A stretch of DNA of 64,000 nucleotides from Shouchella sp047238345. Lineage in GTDB: Bacteria; Bacillota; Bacilli; Bacillales; Bacillaceae_D. This document shows, in pieces, positions 15,639 through 25,599 of the stretch. The DNA lies in assembly GCF_047238345.1 (NCBI RefSeq), contig NZ_JBDFMQ010000001.1:992001-1056000 (forward strand), in the 5' to 3' direction. Below the pieces are notes generated by a model that saw only the letters and a program-made list of their open reading frames with translations, was not told the origin of the DNA and ran no database searches. Made by a program: the position numbers and the translations under genes. Every line of letters begins with the position of its first letter. The stretch's first letter is position 1.

Positions 15639-17026
15639 ATGAAGAGTGTGGCGTGTTTGCCGTATTTGGCCATAAAGACGCTGCGCAAATAACGTACTAT
15701 GGTTTGCATAGCTTACAGCATCGTGGGCAGGAGGGCGCTGGGATCGTCGTGTCTGACGGCGAGAAGTTATCGGCTCATAAAGGACTTGGACTTGTAAATG
15801 ATGTCTTTAATCCAGATATTTTAGCGGGTTTACACGGAAAAGCTGCAATTGGACACGTGCGCTATGCAACAGCAGGTGGAGGTGGTTACGCCAACGTTCA
15901 GCCACTGTTCTTTAACTCACAAAAAGGTGGACTCGCAATTGCTCATAACGGAAATTTGGTTAACGCCAATCATCTTAAGCACCAGCTTGAAGCGCAAGGG
16001 TCGATTTTTCAATCAACGTCAGATACAGAAGTTCTCGCTCATTTAATAAAACGTAGTGGCTACTACAGTTTAGAAGATCAAATGAAAAATGCCCTTTCTT
16101 CTTTAAAAGGTGCCTATGCGTTTGCTGTTTTAAATGAACGTCAATTAATGGTAGCCCTTGATCCGAATGGCTTGCGTCCGTTATCGATTGGTCGTTTAGG
16201 GGATGCCTATGTCGTGGCCTCGGAAACGTGTGCGTTTGATATTATCGGTGCAACATTTGAACGTGAAGTGATGCCCGGTGAACTGTTGATCATTGATGAT
16301 ACGGGCATGCGAAGTGAGCGATTTGTCTCTCCTGGAAACCGCGCAATTTGTAGCATGGAGTATGTGTATTTTGCAAGACCCGACTCAAATGTAGACCTTA
16401 TTAATGTCCATACAGCACGAAAAAGTTTAGGGAAGCAGCTTGCAATGGAATATCCAGTGGAAGCTGACGTTGTAACGGGTGTACCGGATTCAAGTATTTC
16501 AGCAGCGATTGGCTATGCAGAACAAGCCGGCATTCCTTATGAACTTGGCATGATTAAGAATCGGTATGTCGGAAGAACGTTCATTCAGCCATCCCAAGAG
16601 TTAAGAGAACAAGGTGTAAAGATGAAACTTTCTCCTGTTCGTGGCGTGGTTGAAGGGAAGCGTGTTGTCATGATTGATGATTCAATCGTTCGTGGCACAA
16701 CGAGTAGACGAATTGTGAACATGTTACGAGAGGCAGGAGCAGTTGAAGTGCATGTACGCATTTCATCACCACCGATAAAGAATCCGTGCTTTTATGGCAT
16801 CGATACTTCTACAACGGAAGAGCTCATCGCTTCCTCCCATTCAATAGAAGAAATGAGAGAGATGATGGGAGCGGATAGCCTGGCATTTTTATCAACAGAG
16901 GGGCTAAAAGCTGGAATTGGTCGGTCAGATGCGATGCACAATTGCGGTCAATGTTTAGCATGTTTTACTGGAGAATACCCAACAGAAATCTATGCGGATA
17001 CGCTCCATCCACACGCAAAACTTTAA
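15614..17026 (+). CDS. purF: amidophosphoribosyltransferase PurF
   Basis: PurF (470 aa) commits PRPP to purine synthesis. It begins with an 11-residue propeptide ending NEE before nucleophile Cys12 (CGVFAVFG), as in the self-processed B. subtilis enzyme. The glutaminase domain comes first, then the phosphoribosyltransferase domain with VMIDDSIVRGTTS. Cysteines in AICSMEY, NPCFYG and CGQCLAC fit the iron-sulfur ligands of the oxygen-sensitive class. ATG 15614 is preferred because GGAAAGGGG precedes it; it lies inside the end of purL. Confidence 0.97.
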   Translation: MFAEIKGLNEECGVFAVFGHKDAAQITYYGLHSLQHRGQEGAGIVVSDGEKLSAHKGLGLVNDVFNPDILAGLHGKAAIGHVRYATAGGGGYANVQPLFFNSQKGGLAIAHNGNLVNANHLKHQLEAQGSIFQSTSDTEVLAHLIKRSGYYSLEDQMKNALSSLKGAYAFAVLNERQLMVALDPNGLRPLSIGRLGDAYVVASETCAFDIIGATFEREVMPGELLIIDDTGMRSERFVSPGNRAICSMEYVYFARPDSNVDLINVHTARKSLGKQLAMEYPVEADVVTGVPDSSISAAIGYAEQAGIPYELGMIKNRYVGRTFIQPSQELREQGVKMKLSPVRGVVEGKRVVMIDDSIVRGTTSRRIVNMLREAGAVEVHVRISSPPIKNPCFYGIDTSTTEELIASSHSIEEMREMMGADSLAFLSTEGLKAGIGRSDAMHNCGQCLACFTGEYPTEIYADTLHPHAKL

Positions 17027-17047
17027 GATGAAGCGGAGGAACTTGTC

Positions 17048-18085
17048 ATGTCACAAGCATATAAGCAAGCAGGGGTCGATATAGAAGCAGGATACGAAGC
17101 AGTGAAACGGATGAAAACGCATGTCGAGCGAACGAAACGACAAGGTGTGCTTGGAAGCTTAGGTGGGTTTGGGGGCAACTTTGATCTTTCGCAATTAGGT
17201 TTAAACGAGCCGGTACTTGTTTCAGGGACAGACGGTGTGGGAACGAAGCTGATGCTTGCTTTTATGGCGGATCAACATGATACAATCGGGCAAGATGCCG
17301 TTGCAATGTGTGTAAACGACATTGTTGTGCAAGGAGCAGAGCCGTTGTATTTCTTAGATTACTTAGCACTCGGAAAAGCGGATCCAGCAAAGATTGAAGC
17401 GATTGTTAAGGGTGTTGCAGACGGTTGCGAGCTAGCAGGATGTGCGCTTATTGGCGGGGAAACAGCGGAAATGCCCGGTATGTATAGTGATGAAGAATAT
17501 GATTTAGCCGGGTTTTCTGTAGGCGCTGTTGAGAAAAGCAAAATGATTACTGGAGCGACAATTGAAGCTGGTGACGTACTGATTGGCTTGGCTTCAAGTG
17601 GACTCCATTCAAACGGTTTTTCGCTTGTTCGTAAGTTATTGCTTGAACAGGCTGGTCTTTCGTTGGACAGTGTTCCTAAAGCGTTAGGGAAGCCGCTTGG
17701 AGAGGAACTGCTGACTCCGACTAAAATTTACGTCAAACCCGTTCTTAAAGCTGTCCGCTCACAGCTTGTAAAAGGGGCTGCGCATATTACAGGTGGTGGG
17801 TTTTATGAAAACATCCCAAGAATGCTTCCAGAAGGGTTAGGCGCAGAAATTGATTATGGATCATGGCCGATTCCAGCTATATTCTCTTTGCTTAAGGAAC
17901 AAGGAGATTTGTCTGACAAAGATCTATTTTCAACGTTTAACATGGGAATTGGTATGGTGCTGACAGTAAGTGAGGAACACTTGCATGTAGCCATCCGTTG
18001 TTTAGAAGACGCTGGAGAGACAGCTTATATTATTGGTAGAGTGACGGGCCAATCAGGTATTACAATTGGAAGTATTCAACCATGA
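17048..18085 (+). CDS. purM: phosphoribosylformylglycinamidine cyclo-ligase PurM
   Basis: PurM (345 aa) closes FGAM to AIR. It shows the AIR-synthase features SGTDGVGTKLMLA near residue 60 and ALIGGETAEMPGMY near 135, with the C-terminal HITGGGFYENIPRM. GCGGAGG precedes the ATG. It overlaps purN by four bases (ATGA). Confidence 0.97.
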   Translation: MSQAYKQAGVDIEAGYEAVKRMKTHVERTKRQGVLGSLGGFGGNFDLSQLGLNEPVLVSGTDGVGTKLMLAFMADQHDTIGQDAVAMCVNDIVVQGAEPLYFLDYLALGKADPAKIEAIVKGVADGCELAGCALIGGETAEMPGMYSDEEYDLAGFSVGAVEKSKMITGATIEAGDVLIGLASSGLHSNGFSLVRKLLLEQAGLSLDSVPKALGKPLGEELLTPTKIYVKPVLKAVRSQLVKGAAHITGGGFYENIPRMLPEGLGAEIDYGSWPIPAIFSLLKEQGDLSDKDLFSTFNMGIGMVLTVSEEHLHVAIRCLEDAGETAYIIGRVTGQSGITIGSIQP

Positions 18086-18666
18086 GGCTAGCGATCTTTG
18101 CCTCTGGCTCTGGTACAAATGCGGAGAATTTGATTCAAAGAACGCAAAATGGATCAGCAAAAGGAAATGTTGTACTCGTTGTCAGTGATAAACGACAGGC
18201 ACCCGTTCTTAAAAAAGCAAGCGAATTAGATGTAGAGACTGCTGAAGTTTTGCCAAGCAACTTTGTAGATAAACGAGCTTATGAAACACATCTGATTGAT
18301 CGATTACATGCAGCTAAAGTGGAGTTGATCCTGCTGGCTGGCTATATGCGTTTAATTGGAACAACGCTTTTAGAAGCGTTTGAAGGGAGAATTGTAAACA
18401 TTCATCCTTCAATGCTGCCGCTTTTTCCAGGTCTTGATGCAGTTGGCCAAGCACTTGAAGCCAAGGCGAAGGAAACAGGTGTCACCATCCACTACGTCGA
18501 TGCAGGTATGGATACAGGTCCGGTGATTGCGCAGGAAAAAGTAGCCATTGCACTAGATGATGATCATGCTTCATTAACAACGAAAATTCAAGCAGTCGAA
18601 CATCAACTTTATCCACAGGTTGTCAATCAGATTGTGGCAGAAAAGACTAGGGGAGAAAATGAATGA
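18082..18666 (+). CDS. purN: phosphoribosylglycinamide formyltransferase PurN
   Basis: PurN (194 aa) transfers the formyl group of 10-formyltetrahydrofolate to GAR. The GSGTNAENL start loop, the catalytic NIHPSMLPLFPG and the DTGPVIAQ segment with the essential Asp are in place. One small deviation is LFPGLDA, where many relatives have SFPG. It overlaps purM and purH by four bases each. Confidence 0.97.
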   Translation: MRLAIFASGSGTNAENLIQRTQNGSAKGNVVLVVSDKRQAPVLKKASELDVETAEVLPSNFVDKRAYETHLIDRLHAAKVELILLAGYMRLIGTTLLEAFEGRIVNIHPSMLPLFPGLDAVGQALEAKAKETGVTIHYVDAGMDTGPVIAQEKVAIALDDDHASLTTKIQAVEHQLYPQVVNQIVAEKTRGENE

Positions 18667-20195
18667 AGAAACGTGCACTCGTAAGCGTATCAAATAAAGA
18701 TGGACTCATTCCATTTGTTAATGAACTAGTAGAACAGGGTATCGAGATTCTTTCTACGGGCGGAACGAAGCGCTCATTAGAAGAAGCAGGGATCCCGGTG
18801 AAAAATGTTTCAGATGTGACGGCGTTTCCAGAAATTTTAGATGGTCGGGTCAAAACCCTTCATCCAGCCATTCATGGTGGATTACTCGCGAGACGAGATA
18901 AAGCTGACCACATGAACCAAATTGCAGAATTAGACATTACGCCAATTGACTTTGTCGTCGTAAATCTTTACCCGTTTGCTGAAACGATTGCAAAGCCAGA
19001 TGCTTCTTTCGAAGATGCCATTGAAAACATTGATATTGGTGGACCAAGTATGCTCCGTTCTGCAGCGAAAAATCATGCAGACGTAACCGTTGTCGTTGAT
19101 CCGAATGATTACGAGGCAGTCCTTGCTAGTTTAGAACAAAGTGATGATCACCAACGGTCTCTTCGTAAAAAGCTAGCCGCTAAAGTATTTCGTCATACCG
19201 CGGCTTACGATGCACTCATTGCTTCTTATTTAACAGAAGCAGTAGATGAGCGCCATCCTGAAACATTAACGGTTACATATACGCATAAGCAAGCATTACG
19301 TTACGGTGAAAATCCTCATCAAAAAGCTGCATTTTACGAGAAAAGCAACGGATCAGCTTCTTCTATCGCAAAAGCGAAACAGCTACATGGAAAAGAGCTT
19401 TCTTACAATAATATTAATGATGCCAACGCGGCACTTGAAGTGATTAAAGAATTCATCGAACCAGCTGCTGTTGCGATCAAGCATATGAATCCATGTGGTG
19501 TAGGAACAGGCGAATCAATTGCTACCGCTTTTAATCGCGCCTATGAAGCCGATTCAAAATCAATATTTGGTGGCATTGTTGCCCTTAATCGTGAAGTGGA
19601 TAAAGAAACCGCACAGACAATGAGCGAGATTTTCTTAGAAGTTATCCTTGCTCCACATTTTAGCCCGGAAGCGAAAGAAATTTTGACGAAGAAAAAGAAT
19701 ATTCGCTTACTAGAAGTAGCAGTGGATAAAGGTGAAACAGAAGACAAGCTGACCTCAATTCACGGTGGCTTATTATTACAAGAAGAAGATACGCTAGGAC
19801 TGGATGATGCGGATCGCCAAGTTGTGACAAAGCGCGAGCCGACTGAAGAAGAGTGGACAGCGTTATCTTTAGGTTGGAAAGTCGTTAAGCATGTCAAATC
19901 AAATGCCATCGTTCTAGCAAATGGTGAGATGACAGTCGGTGTTGGCGCAGGACAAATGAATCGTGTTGGTTCAGCGGCAATCGCGATTGAACAAGCAGGC
20001 GAGCGAGCAAAAGGGGCGGTGCTTGCATCTGATGCGTTTTTCCCTTACGGTGATACAGTAGAAACAGCAGCTAAAGCAGGAGTAACGGCGATCATTCAAC
20101 CTGGAGGATCTGTTCGAGATGATGAATCGATCCAAAAGGCAGATGAATATGGCATTGCGATGGTGTTTACTGGATTACGTCATTTTAAACATTAA
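18663..20195 (+). CDS. purH: bifunctional AICAR formyltransferase/IMP cyclohydrolase PurH
   Basis: PurH (510 aa) carries out the last two steps to IMP. The N-terminal cyclohydrolase domain (about 1-190) has ILSTGGTKRSLEEAG and GRVKTLHPAIHGG. The C-terminal transformylase domain has LRYGENPHQKAAFY, IKHMNPCGVG and the QMNRVGSA segment. GGGGAGAA precedes the ATG; the gene overlaps purN by four bases. Confidence 0.97.
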   Translation: MKKRALVSVSNKDGLIPFVNELVEQGIEILSTGGTKRSLEEAGIPVKNVSDVTAFPEILDGRVKTLHPAIHGGLLARRDKADHMNQIAELDITPIDFVVVNLYPFAETIAKPDASFEDAIENIDIGGPSMLRSAAKNHADVTVVVDPNDYEAVLASLEQSDDHQRSLRKKLAAKVFRHTAAYDALIASYLTEAVDERHPETLTVTYTHKQALRYGENPHQKAAFYEKSNGSASSIAKAKQLHGKELSYNNINDANAALEVIKEFIEPAAVAIKHMNPCGVGTGESIATAFNRAYEADSKSIFGGIVALNREVDKETAQTMSEIFLEVILAPHFSPEAKEILTKKKNIRLLEVAVDKGETEDKLTSIHGGLLLQEEDTLGLDDADRQVVTKREPTEEEWTALSLGWKVVKHVKSNAIVLANGEMTVGVGAGQMNRVGSAAIAIEQAGERAKGAVLASDAFFPYGDTVETAAKAGVTAIIQPGGSVRDDESIQKADEYGIAMVFTGLRHFKH

Positions 20196-20209
20196 GGGGG
20201 ACACGATTC

Positions 20210-21469
20210 ATGAATGTATTAATCATTGGAAACGGTGGAAGAGAGCATGCGATTGCCTGGAGTGCCTCAAACAGCAAGCTGGTTGAGACAGTCTATATAG
20301 CGCCAGGTAATGATGGCATGGCAGACCTTGGTATCTGTCTTGGGTTGGAAGCTTCCGATCACGATGCACTTGTGCAGTTTGCCATACAAAGTGACATTGG
20401 TTTAGTCATTGTTGGACCTGAGATTCCTTTATTAGAAGGGTTAGTTGACCGATTTGAATTTGAAGAGATACCTGTATTCGGTCCAAGAAAAGAGGCGGCC
20501 ATACTTGAAGGCTCTAAGTCGTTTGCAAAAGAATTAATGCACCAGTACGGTATACCCACAGCAGCATCAAAAACATTTACTGACTTTGAAGCTGCAGCGA
20601 ACTATGTAAGAGCAGAGGGTGCTCCAATTGTCATTAAAGCAGATGGTCTTGCGGCTGGGAAAGGTGTAACGGTTGCATTAACTGAAGAGGAAGCCATCGG
20701 TGCACTTCAACATATTTTAGTCGATCATGGGTTTGGCGAAGCTGGTGCCAAAGTCGTCATTGAAGAATACCTTGAAGGGGAAGAACTATCATTAATGGCA
20801 TTCGTTAATGGAACAACAGTCGTTCCGATGGTTCCGGCGCAAGATCATAAGCGCGCATATGATGGAGACAAAGGGCCAAACACAGGTGGCATGGGCGCAT
20901 ATTCACCAGTGCCTCAGTTTTCTGACGATGATGTTGAAGAAGCTGTAAGAACGATTCTACAACCAACAGCAAATGCGATGGTGGAGGAAGGACGTTCTTT
21001 TACTGGGGTCCTTTATGCAGGCTTAATGATGACGACTCATGGCCCAAAAGTAATCGAATATAATGCGCGCTTTGGTGATCCTGAAACACAAGTCGTTTTG
21101 CCACGCCTTGAGACTGATCTTATTCAAGTCATACTCAATGTGCTAAACGGTGAACCAGTAGAATTGAAATGGAAAGAAGAGGCGGTTGTAGGTGTGGTTC
21201 ATGCCAGCGTCGGTTATCCAGAAGCGTATGCAAAAGGTGTACCGATTCACGGCATTGAAGAAGCTACACAAGATCATCTAATCTTCCATGCAGGAACGAA
21301 GAAAGCAACAGAGTGGCAAACCAATGGTGGCAGAGTCCTGTTAGTTGTAGGAACAGGAAGTACCATTGAAGCCGCGCAAGAGCAGGCTTATCAAATGAGT
21401 AGCCAGATTAGAAGTGATGGGTTGTTTTATCGGAAAGATATTGCAAGGAAAGCATTACAGTCAATTTAA
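20210..21469 (+). CDS. purD: phosphoribosylamine-glycine ligase PurD
   Basis: PurD (419 aa), an ATP-grasp ligase, makes GAR from phosphoribosylamine, glycine and ATP. It starts VLIIGNGGREHAIAW and contains IKADGLAAGKGVTVA and the family signature RFGDPETQVVLPRL. It is the last gene of the purine operon, 14 nt after purH, and is followed by an intrinsic terminator. Confidence 0.97.
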   Translation: MNVLIIGNGGREHAIAWSASNSKLVETVYIAPGNDGMADLGICLGLEASDHDALVQFAIQSDIGLVIVGPEIPLLEGLVDRFEFEEIPVFGPRKEAAILEGSKSFAKELMHQYGIPTAASKTFTDFEAAANYVRAEGAPIVIKADGLAAGKGVTVALTEEEAIGALQHILVDHGFGEAGAKVVIEEYLEGEELSLMAFVNGTTVVPMVPAQDHKRAYDGDKGPNTGGMGAYSPVPQFSDDDVEEAVRTILQPTANAMVEEGRSFTGVLYAGLMMTTHGPKVIEYNARFGDPETQVVLPRLETDLIQVILNVLNGEPVELKWKEEAVVGVVHASVGYPEAYAKGVPIHGIEEATQDHLIFHAGTKKATEWQTNGGRVLLVVGTGSTIEAAQEQAYQMSSQIRSDGLFYRKDIARKALQSI

Positions 21470-21471
21470 AT

Positions 21472-21513
21472 TAAAACCAAGGCGACCAGGGGATGGGTTG
21501 TCTTGGTTTTTTA
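21472..21513 (+). terminator. terminator of the purine operon
   Basis: AAAACCAAGGCGACC pairs with GGTTGTCTTGGTTTT (imperfectly), followed by TTTTTT. It marks the end of the purEKBCSQLFMNHD transcript. Confidence 0.85.
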
Positions 21514-21685
21514 CGATAACTAGAACGTTCCTTTGCTTAGTTATTAGAACAGACAGAAGCATAAGTGTTCCAGTAAATAATCGAGGAGCGGTAAAATAAG
21601 AGCTGGGGATATGTTCTCTGCCGAACGAATCTGGTAAAATAAATAGAATTGTTATGTCTGATTTATAATTATCGGAGGAATGTCC

Positions 21686-23011
21686 GTGCAACGTGTTTAC
21701 TATGGTTTTACGTTACTGCTTGTTTTTATTGGGCTGGCGTTTGATGCCTATACCATATTGTGGATAGGTGGGCTATTAACGCTACCGATGCTCATCTATT
21801 CATTCACTAAATCAAACCGCTTGTTTAAAAGCATGGGAATTGCTTTTTTAATGGGAGGTGCAATTTTACTACCGTTCAGCGAAGTGACGATACAAGGACT
21901 ACCACCACTCTTCTCAAACAACTTAACACTTGTTGTTTTTGTAGCGATTGTGCCGTTGATGCAGGCGGCGATCGAGACGTTACACTATGATAAACAAGTG
22001 CAAACGTGGTTGTTCAAAGGTGCGCATTCAACAGGGAAACTTCAGACAAAATCGCTCGTTACCACATACGGGTTTGTACCGTTTATGAACCTATCCGTCT
22101 TGCCACTTTTACAAAATACGCTCCATCAACATGTAACGAACGTAAACAAGAAAGATCTTAATGCGCTGATAAGCAAAACAACGTTGCGTGGTTATGCGCT
22201 TGCGCTTGTTTGGATGCCGATGGAAATTATGGTGGTAACAGCAATCGGCTTAACAGGGCAAAGCTATGTATCACTTGTTCCTTATTTATTGTTTTTATCG
22301 ATTCTGATGACAGTTATTGAAATCGGAAAAAATAGACTCTGGCAAACGGATTCGCTATCCGTTCACTACGAAGAAACTGTAGGTCGTTCAAAGTGGTCTC
22401 TCGTTTTTGCTATTATCATTTTTCTGCTCCTTGTCATTGGTATTGGAGAATGGTTGAATTTATCCTTTATTTTAACCGTTGTGCTATTAATTCCATTGTT
22501 TTCTTTTATCTGGACAACCTTTTTTGGAAAAGGAAATGTATTCATAAAAAATGGCCTGTCCTCACTAGATAAACAGCTACGTACAGGTATTCACCCTTTT
22601 ATTGTCTTGTTTGTTTCATTAGGTTGGTTTACAGGCATTTTGAATCAAACAGAGCTATTAAGCTATGTGCAGGAGCCGCTCTTCCAATTAGGTGAACAGC
22701 CAGCCATTCTACTTGCGATTATTCCGATAAGTTTTTATCTGTTAGCGATGGTAGGGATTCATCCCATTGCCACGATGGTACTTGTGCATGAAGTCATTGG
22801 TCCGATCTTACTACCGACGATGCCAATCGCATTAACGGTTATGTACATCGTGAGCGCACTCGCAACCTTTACCATTTCGCCATACGGCATTGTGGTGACA
22901 ATGACAGCTCGTCATACAGAGCAAAATCCTTACCGCATCATGCTAACCAATTTACCTTTCGCGATTCTATTTGCAGCGTTAGCCATAGGTGTATTGTTGC
23001 TGATGCAATAA
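21686..23011 (+). CDS. polytopic membrane protein, possible transporter, not assigned
   Basis: This 441-aa, highly hydrophobic protein has about eleven or twelve membrane segments and short polar loops. The repeated intramembrane proline/glycine-containing stretches (for example GIHPIATMVLVHEVIGP) resemble ion-transporter superfamily permeases, but I do not recognise a specific family. GTG 21686 is chosen because CGGAGGAA (21673-21680) lies 7 nt before it and overlaps the ATG at 21680. It has its own terminator, so it is separate from the enzyme operon that follows. Confidence 0.6.
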   Translation: MQRVYYGFTLLLVFIGLAFDAYTILWIGGLLTLPMLIYSFTKSNRLFKSMGIAFLMGGAILLPFSEVTIQGLPPLFSNNLTLVVFVAIVPLMQAAIETLHYDKQVQTWLFKGAHSTGKLQTKSLVTTYGFVPFMNLSVLPLLQNTLHQHVTNVNKKDLNALISKTTLRGYALALVWMPMEIMVVTAIGLTGQSYVSLVPYLLFLSILMTVIEIGKNRLWQTDSLSVHYEETVGRSKWSLVFAIIIFLLLVIGIGEWLNLSFILTVVLLIPLFSFIWTTFFGKGNVFIKNGLSSLDKQLRTGIHPFIVLFVSLGWFTGILNQTELLSYVQEPLFQLGEQPAILLAIIPISFYLLAMVGIHPIATMVLVHEVIGPILLPTMPIALTVMYIVSALATFTISPYGIVVTMTARHTEQNPYRIMLTNLPFAILFAALAIGVLLLMQ

Positions 23012-23014
23012 TGT

Positions 23015-23049
23015 TTGTAAGTGGTAAAAATTTGCCACTTACAAGTTTT
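23015..23049 (+). terminator. intrinsic terminator
   Basis: TTGTAAGTGG and CCACTTACAA form a perfect 10-bp stem, extended by AAA/TTT pairs, followed by GTTTTC. It directly follows the membrane protein gene; the T run is short, so read-through into the next gene is possible. Confidence 0.7.
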
Positions 23050-23080
23050 CAATTACGTGCAAGGAAAGAAGGAATGTCAA

Positions 23081-24220
23081 ATGACGAAAAAAGAGCAAAT
23101 GATTCAAATGTTAGAAACCTTCGTGATGATGGATAGTGGCTCCTATGATAAATCAGGAGTAGATCGATTAGGTTCCCTTTTAATTAATACCTATCGTTCC
23201 ATTGGTTATGAAGAAACCGTTTATAAGCAAGATGTCTATGGCGATCATATTTTATTACGTCAAAAAACGAACAGTCAAGAGTCTAGCATTCTACTGTTAG
23301 CGCATATGGATACAGTTTTTCCTGCTGGCACAGCTATTTCTCGTCCGTTCACGATTGATGGCGATTATGCACATGGACCAGGAGTAGCAGATATGAAAGG
23401 TAGTCATGTGACAACGTTTTTTGCGCTAAGAGAACTCTATGAAACGCATCCAGATTTATTGCGGCATATTGACGTGCTGTTAACGAGTGATGAGGAAATT
23501 GGCGCAGTCTCAGCTCGTCCTTACATCGAACAACATGCACAAGGAAAAAAAGCGGTCTTAGTCATGGAACCAGCTCGAAAAGACGGTTCGGTTGTGACGT
23601 TTCGACGTGGCGGCGGCCGTTACACAATGAAAGTAGAGGGGATTGCCGCTCATTCCGGGAACGACCCAGAAAAAGGAGCAAGTGCTATTGAAGAATTGGC
23701 GCATAAAATTATTGCACTTCACCGGTTGTCTGATCAAGAAGCTGGAATACATGTAAATGTGGGCGTAATAAAAGGTGGGACCTCTGTCAATACCGTGGCC
23801 GATTATGCAGAAGCAGATATTGATATTCGAATTTCTACGATAGAGCAAGCTAGTGAACTTGAACATGTAATACATGACATTGCTAAAGAAAATTATGTGT
23901 CACAAACAAAAACAACAGTAGAAGGTGGTATTACGAGACCACCAATGGTTCGTACAGAAGAAACGATCCAACTCTATCACCTGGTCAAAGCTTGTGGAGC
24001 GCAATTAGGGATTGAGGTAAAAGAGACCGCATCAGGAGGCGGTTCCGATGCTTCCTATACATCCGCATTAGGTGTACCAACCATTGATGGGATGGGTCCA
24101 ATAGGAGGAGGGTTTCACAGTGTTGAAGAGTTTTTATTCGTTCCTTCTTTAGAAGAACGATCAAACCTTCTTGTTAACGTCATGAAACACCTGCTTACAA
24201 GAGACGCGGTGTTTGGATAA
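23081..24220 (+). CDS. M20 family metallopeptidase (carboxypeptidase G2-like)
   Basis: This 379-aa di-zinc amidohydrolase of the M20/ArgE/CPG2 group has all metal ligands: His in LLLAHMDTVFP (about residue 72), Asp in GPGVADMKGS, Glu-Glu in TSDEEIGAVS, a Glu in VMEPARKDG and His in GGGFHSVEE. The insert dimerisation domain is present. It probably cleaves a C-terminal amino acid from a peptide or N-acyl amino acid in the cytoplasm; no signal peptide is seen. ATG 23081 is used, with AAGAAGGAA upstream. Its stop directly abuts the next start, so it leads a coupled operon with PhzF, GNAT and a two-component system. Confidence 0.85.
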   Translation: MTKKEQMIQMLETFVMMDSGSYDKSGVDRLGSLLINTYRSIGYEETVYKQDVYGDHILLRQKTNSQESSILLLAHMDTVFPAGTAISRPFTIDGDYAHGPGVADMKGSHVTTFFALRELYETHPDLLRHIDVLLTSDEEIGAVSARPYIEQHAQGKKAVLVMEPARKDGSVVTFRRGGGRYTMKVEGIAAHSGNDPEKGASAIEELAHKIIALHRLSDQEAGIHVNVGVIKGGTSVNTVADYAEADIDIRISTIEQASELEHVIHDIAKENYVSQTKTTVEGGITRPPMVRTEETIQLYHLVKACGAQLGIEVKETASGGGSDASYTSALGVPTIDGMGPIGGGFHSVEEFLFVPSLEERSNLLVNVMKHLLTRDAVFG

Positions 24221-25096
24221 GTGGTACAACTCCCGTTTTACATAGTTGATGTGTTTGCCGAGCGTGCTTATTCAGGAAACCAACTTGCGGTTTTCATAGT
24301 GGAAGAGAATCTTTCACCTACAGTAAGGCAAAAGATAGCAAAAGAACTTCACTTTTCAGAGAGTATTTTTATTAAAAAGCGTAAAGATAGTTTAATTGAT
24401 GTGTGGATTCATACACCTGAAGAAGAAATTCCGTTTGCTGGTCATCCGTTAATTGGAGCGGCATATGTATGGAGTCGCCACCATCAGTCTACAGGAAATC
24501 ATTTAACATTTTATACCAAGGCTGGACTAATACCTATTTCTTATGAGGAAAAGCGAATGATTTATTGGATGCAGCAACAATCACCTGACTATCGAGAAGT
24601 CATCTTAGCAAGTGAAGCCGCTAAAGTCTTAGGATTAGATGTGAAGAAATTCGACCCATCATGGCCTGTTCAAGAAATCTCTACCGGGCTTCCTGTTATA
24701 GTCGCTCCAGTAAAGACAATGGAAGCTGTGAAACACGTAAAGTTAAACCTCTCAGCTTACCAAGAGTTAATTGATCGAGTAGAGGCAAAAGGCATCTGTG
24801 TATTTGCAATGGAGGGAGATCGCTCGGATATCTATGTACGAGATTTTGCCCCGTTTTATGGGATACAAGAAGATGCGGCAACAGGTTCATCAAATGGAGC
24901 AATTCTAGCAGCGATTATGAGAAAAGAAAATGGAGAAGGTGTTTCTCTTCTTTCAGAGCAAGGAGTTGAAATGGGGAGACCCTCTTTGCTTTATTTAAGA
25001 GGTGAAAAATCTAAAGTCGAGACAAAAATATTTGTTGGCGGAAACGTTGTCCAACTTGCAAAAGGGCTATGGGACGTTGAAAAGGAGACGGAATGA
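24221..25096 (+). CDS. PhzF family isomerase/epimerase-like protein
   Basis: This 291-aa protein with the diaminopimelate-epimerase-like double fold of PhzF proteins starts with FYIVDVFAERAYSGNQLAVF. The proposed catalytic Glu is in ELHFSESIFI, and PFAGHPLIGAAYVW and EDAATGSSNGAI are the other family motifs. PhzF itself isomerises a phenazine precursor, but most homologues have unknown substrates, and no phenazine genes are nearby. The GTG start follows the peptidase stop with no gap; the end overlaps the GNAT gene by 4 nt. Confidence 0.85.
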   Translation: MVQLPFYIVDVFAERAYSGNQLAVFIVEENLSPTVRQKIAKELHFSESIFIKKRKDSLIDVWIHTPEEEIPFAGHPLIGAAYVWSRHHQSTGNHLTFYTKAGLIPISYEEKRMIYWMQQQSPDYREVILASEAAKVLGLDVKKFDPSWPVQEISTGLPVIVAPVKTMEAVKHVKLNLSAYQELIDRVEAKGICVFAMEGDRSDIYVRDFAPFYGIQEDAATGSSNGAILAAIMRKENGEGVSLLSEQGVEMGRPSLLYLRGEKSKVETKIFVGGNVVQLAKGLWDVEKETE

Positions 25097-25599
25097 TTAA
25101 ACAAATTAGTTGTACCCATGACTGGAACCATTCATTAAGCCATTTATTAGTCGACTGTGTGAATGATGGCGCTTCAATAAATTTTTTAGCCCCTTTGACG
25201 CTCAAAAAAGCACATGACTATTGGGATTCTGTTGTGCTTTCAGACACACATAGTTGCTTAATCGCGATAGATGAGGGGAAGGCTGTTGGCACGGTTCAGC
25301 TACTTTGTAGTGAAAAGGAAAATGGACGGCACCGTGCAGAAATCGCTAAATTAATGATCCATCCAAATTTCAGGAAAAAAGGACTCGCATCACAATTAAT
25401 GAACCAAGCAGAACAACTAGCAGTGTCAAAAGGCATTCAATTGCTAACTTTAGATACCGAAAAGGGTTCGTCTGCAAATGCACTGTATCAGCAGTTAGGT
25501 TACACATTTGCAGGGTCGATCCCACATTATGCCCAATCTGCTTTATCTCATAAGATCGAGGCGACGAATTTCTACTACAAACAAGTTGGCTCTTTATGA
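25093..25599 (+). CDS. GNAT family N-acetyltransferase
   Basis: This 168-aa single-domain acetyltransferase has the acetyl-CoA loop HPNFRKKGLASQLM at about residues 92-105 and a following LLTLDTEKGSSANALYQQLGY segment typical of the family. The substrate is unknown. It is coupled by ATGA overlaps both to the PhzF-like gene before it and to the histidine kinase gene after it. That arrangement suggests it modifies a compound sensed or exported by the downstream system. Confidence 0.85.
   Translation: MIKQISCTHDWNHSLSHLLVDCVNDGASINFLAPLTLKKAHDYWDSVVLSDTHSCLIAIDEGKAVGTVQLLCSEKENGRHRAEIAKLMIHPNFRKKGLASQLMNQAEQLAVSKGIQLLTLDTEKGSSANALYQQLGYTFAGSIPHYAQSALSHKIEATNFYYKQVGSL

Noticed and set aside
24221..25096. 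Phenazine biosynthesis cluster
   Set aside because: Only a PhzF-like protein is present; no other phz genes are in the window, and PhzF homologues are common without phenazine production.
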